Part shown: in pieces, positions 6,027 through 6,427 of the stretch | How the letters are laid out: every line of letters starts with the position of its first letter | Numbering within the stretch: position 1 is the stretch's first letter | Assembly (NCBI GenBank): GCA_945873715.1 | Contig: CAMCFL010000195.1 | Coordinates: 1 to 6,427, forward strand | Direction of reading: 5' to 3' | Source of the DNA: Akkermansia muciniphila | GTDB lineage: Bacteria > Verrucomicrobiota > Verrucomicrobiia > Limisphaerales > UBA9464 | DNA: 6,427 nt | The notes under the pieces: model-generated | What the model was told of the DNA's origin: nothing | What the model saw: the letters and a program-made list of their open reading frames with translations, nothing else | Database searches by the model: none | Position numbers and translations under genes: made by a program

Positions 6027-6427
6027 TACTGGGCTTCACCACGGCAAACGCGGGTCGAGGCAGGATGAAACAACCACGAAGCGACGGTCACCACGTCCGG
6101 TAATGCGGGTCGTCGCGTTCGTTGCGTCGTGGTTGTTCCACCACGGCGTACCGGCACCGGGTTTCCTCACGGCGAATGCGGGTCGAGGCAGGATGAAACA
6201 ACCACGAAGCGACGGTCACCACGTCTGGCAATGCGGGTCGTCGCGTTCGTTGCGTCGTGGTTGTTCCACCGCGGCGTTCCGGCACCGGGTTTCCTCACGG
6301 CGAATGCGAGTCGAGGCAGGATGAAACAACCACGAAGCGACGGTCACCACGTCCGGTAATGCGGGTCGTCGCGTTCGTTGCGTCGTGGTTGTTCCACCGC
6401 GGCGTACCGGCACCGGGTTTCCTCACA
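6023..6427. repeat. 128-bp tandem repeat array, three full copies plus a partial one
   Basis: Units lie at 6023-6150, 6151-6278 and 6279-6406, and a fourth is cut by the window end (6407-6427). Anchors confirm the period: ggatgaaac starts at 6063, 6191 and 6319. Copies 2 and 3 differ at about 4 positions. Copy 1 differs from copy 3 at about 9, mostly in its first 30 bases; weak similarity reaches back to about 6015. Each unit carries an imperfect dyad: aacaaccacgaagcgac (6069-6085 in copy 1) against gttgcgtcgtggttgtt (6121-6137), 17-bp arms with two mismatches, one of them a G-U pair in RNA. The dyad repeats at 6197/6249 and 6325/6377. The 11-mer aatgcgggtcg occurs twice in most units. As 128 is not a multiple of three, the array cannot encode a repeat protein in one frame. 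No gene is seen from 5993 to the end. Confidence 0.93.

Noticed and set aside
4502..6157. 551-codon minus-strand frame opposite the regulator and into the repeat array
   Set aside because: It spans the regulator gene, the intergenic hairpin and non-coding repeats and shows no domain; a chance frame.
5989..6413. Short open frames on both strands within the tandem array
   Set aside because: A period of 128 shifts frame at each unit. The frames are chance readings of the repeat, and similar peptides appear on both strands.
6023..6427. CRISPR array
   Set aside because: The whole 128-bp unit is repeated, including what would be the spacers, so there are no unique spacers between short repeats; no cas genes nearby.
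6023..6427. Integron attC sites
   Set aside because: The unit length and dyad are superficially similar, but the outer ends lack the RYYYAAC and GTTRRRY core sites and no cassette genes lie between units.

Overview
The window looks like chromosomal DNA from a high-GC Gram-negative bacterium. The best guess is Verrucomicrobiota or a close relative in the PVC group, from three hints: a XylR-type sugar regulator next to a Gfo/Idh/MocA oxidoreductase, an isoleucyl-tRNA synthetase with a divergent HIGH motif, and gene-free stretches full of short repeats such as 'cacgcggag' and 'attcgtgtg'. This placement is inference. No rRNA, tRNA, plasmid or phage gene is visible.

Layout: (1) 1-331 holds no convincing gene. 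It carries short direct repeats (51-76, 101-127) and a perfect GC hairpin (203-222), then a Shine-Dalgarno sequence. (2) 332-3187 encodes a complete bacterial-type isoleucyl-tRNA synthetase (ileS, 951 aa). (3) 3188-3360 is a non-coding tail that may fold, closed by a textbook rho-independent terminator at 3361-3390. (4) 3391-3650 contains a perfect 22-bp inverted repeat with a 22-bp spacer (3437-3502). (5) 3651-4775 encodes a Gfo/Idh/MocA-family oxidoreductase lacking the usual EKP lysine. (6) A 10-bp hairpin without a T-run lies at 4786-4810. (7) 4853-5992 encodes a XylR-type regulator, a sugar-binding-protein-like domain fused to an AraC HTH. (8) From about 6015 to the window end is a tandem array of a 128-bp unit, each unit with an imperfect dyad. 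It begins about 20-30 bp after the regulator stop and is cut by the window edge.

How the genes work together: ileS is housekeeping and is separated from the rest by the terminator. The oxidoreductase and regulator share a strand 77 bp apart and plausibly form a small sugar-responsive unit: the regulator would sense a sugar or derivative and control the oxidoreductase and perhaps transport or hydrolase genes elsewhere. The substrate cannot be told from sequence.

No new multi-gene system is visible. The most noteworthy signals are non-coding: the 128-bp array with its conserved dyad, the 22-bp inverted repeat and its partial relative upstream of ileS, and the possible RNA between ileS and its terminator. 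The altered catalytic signatures in IleRS and the oxidoreductase come next.
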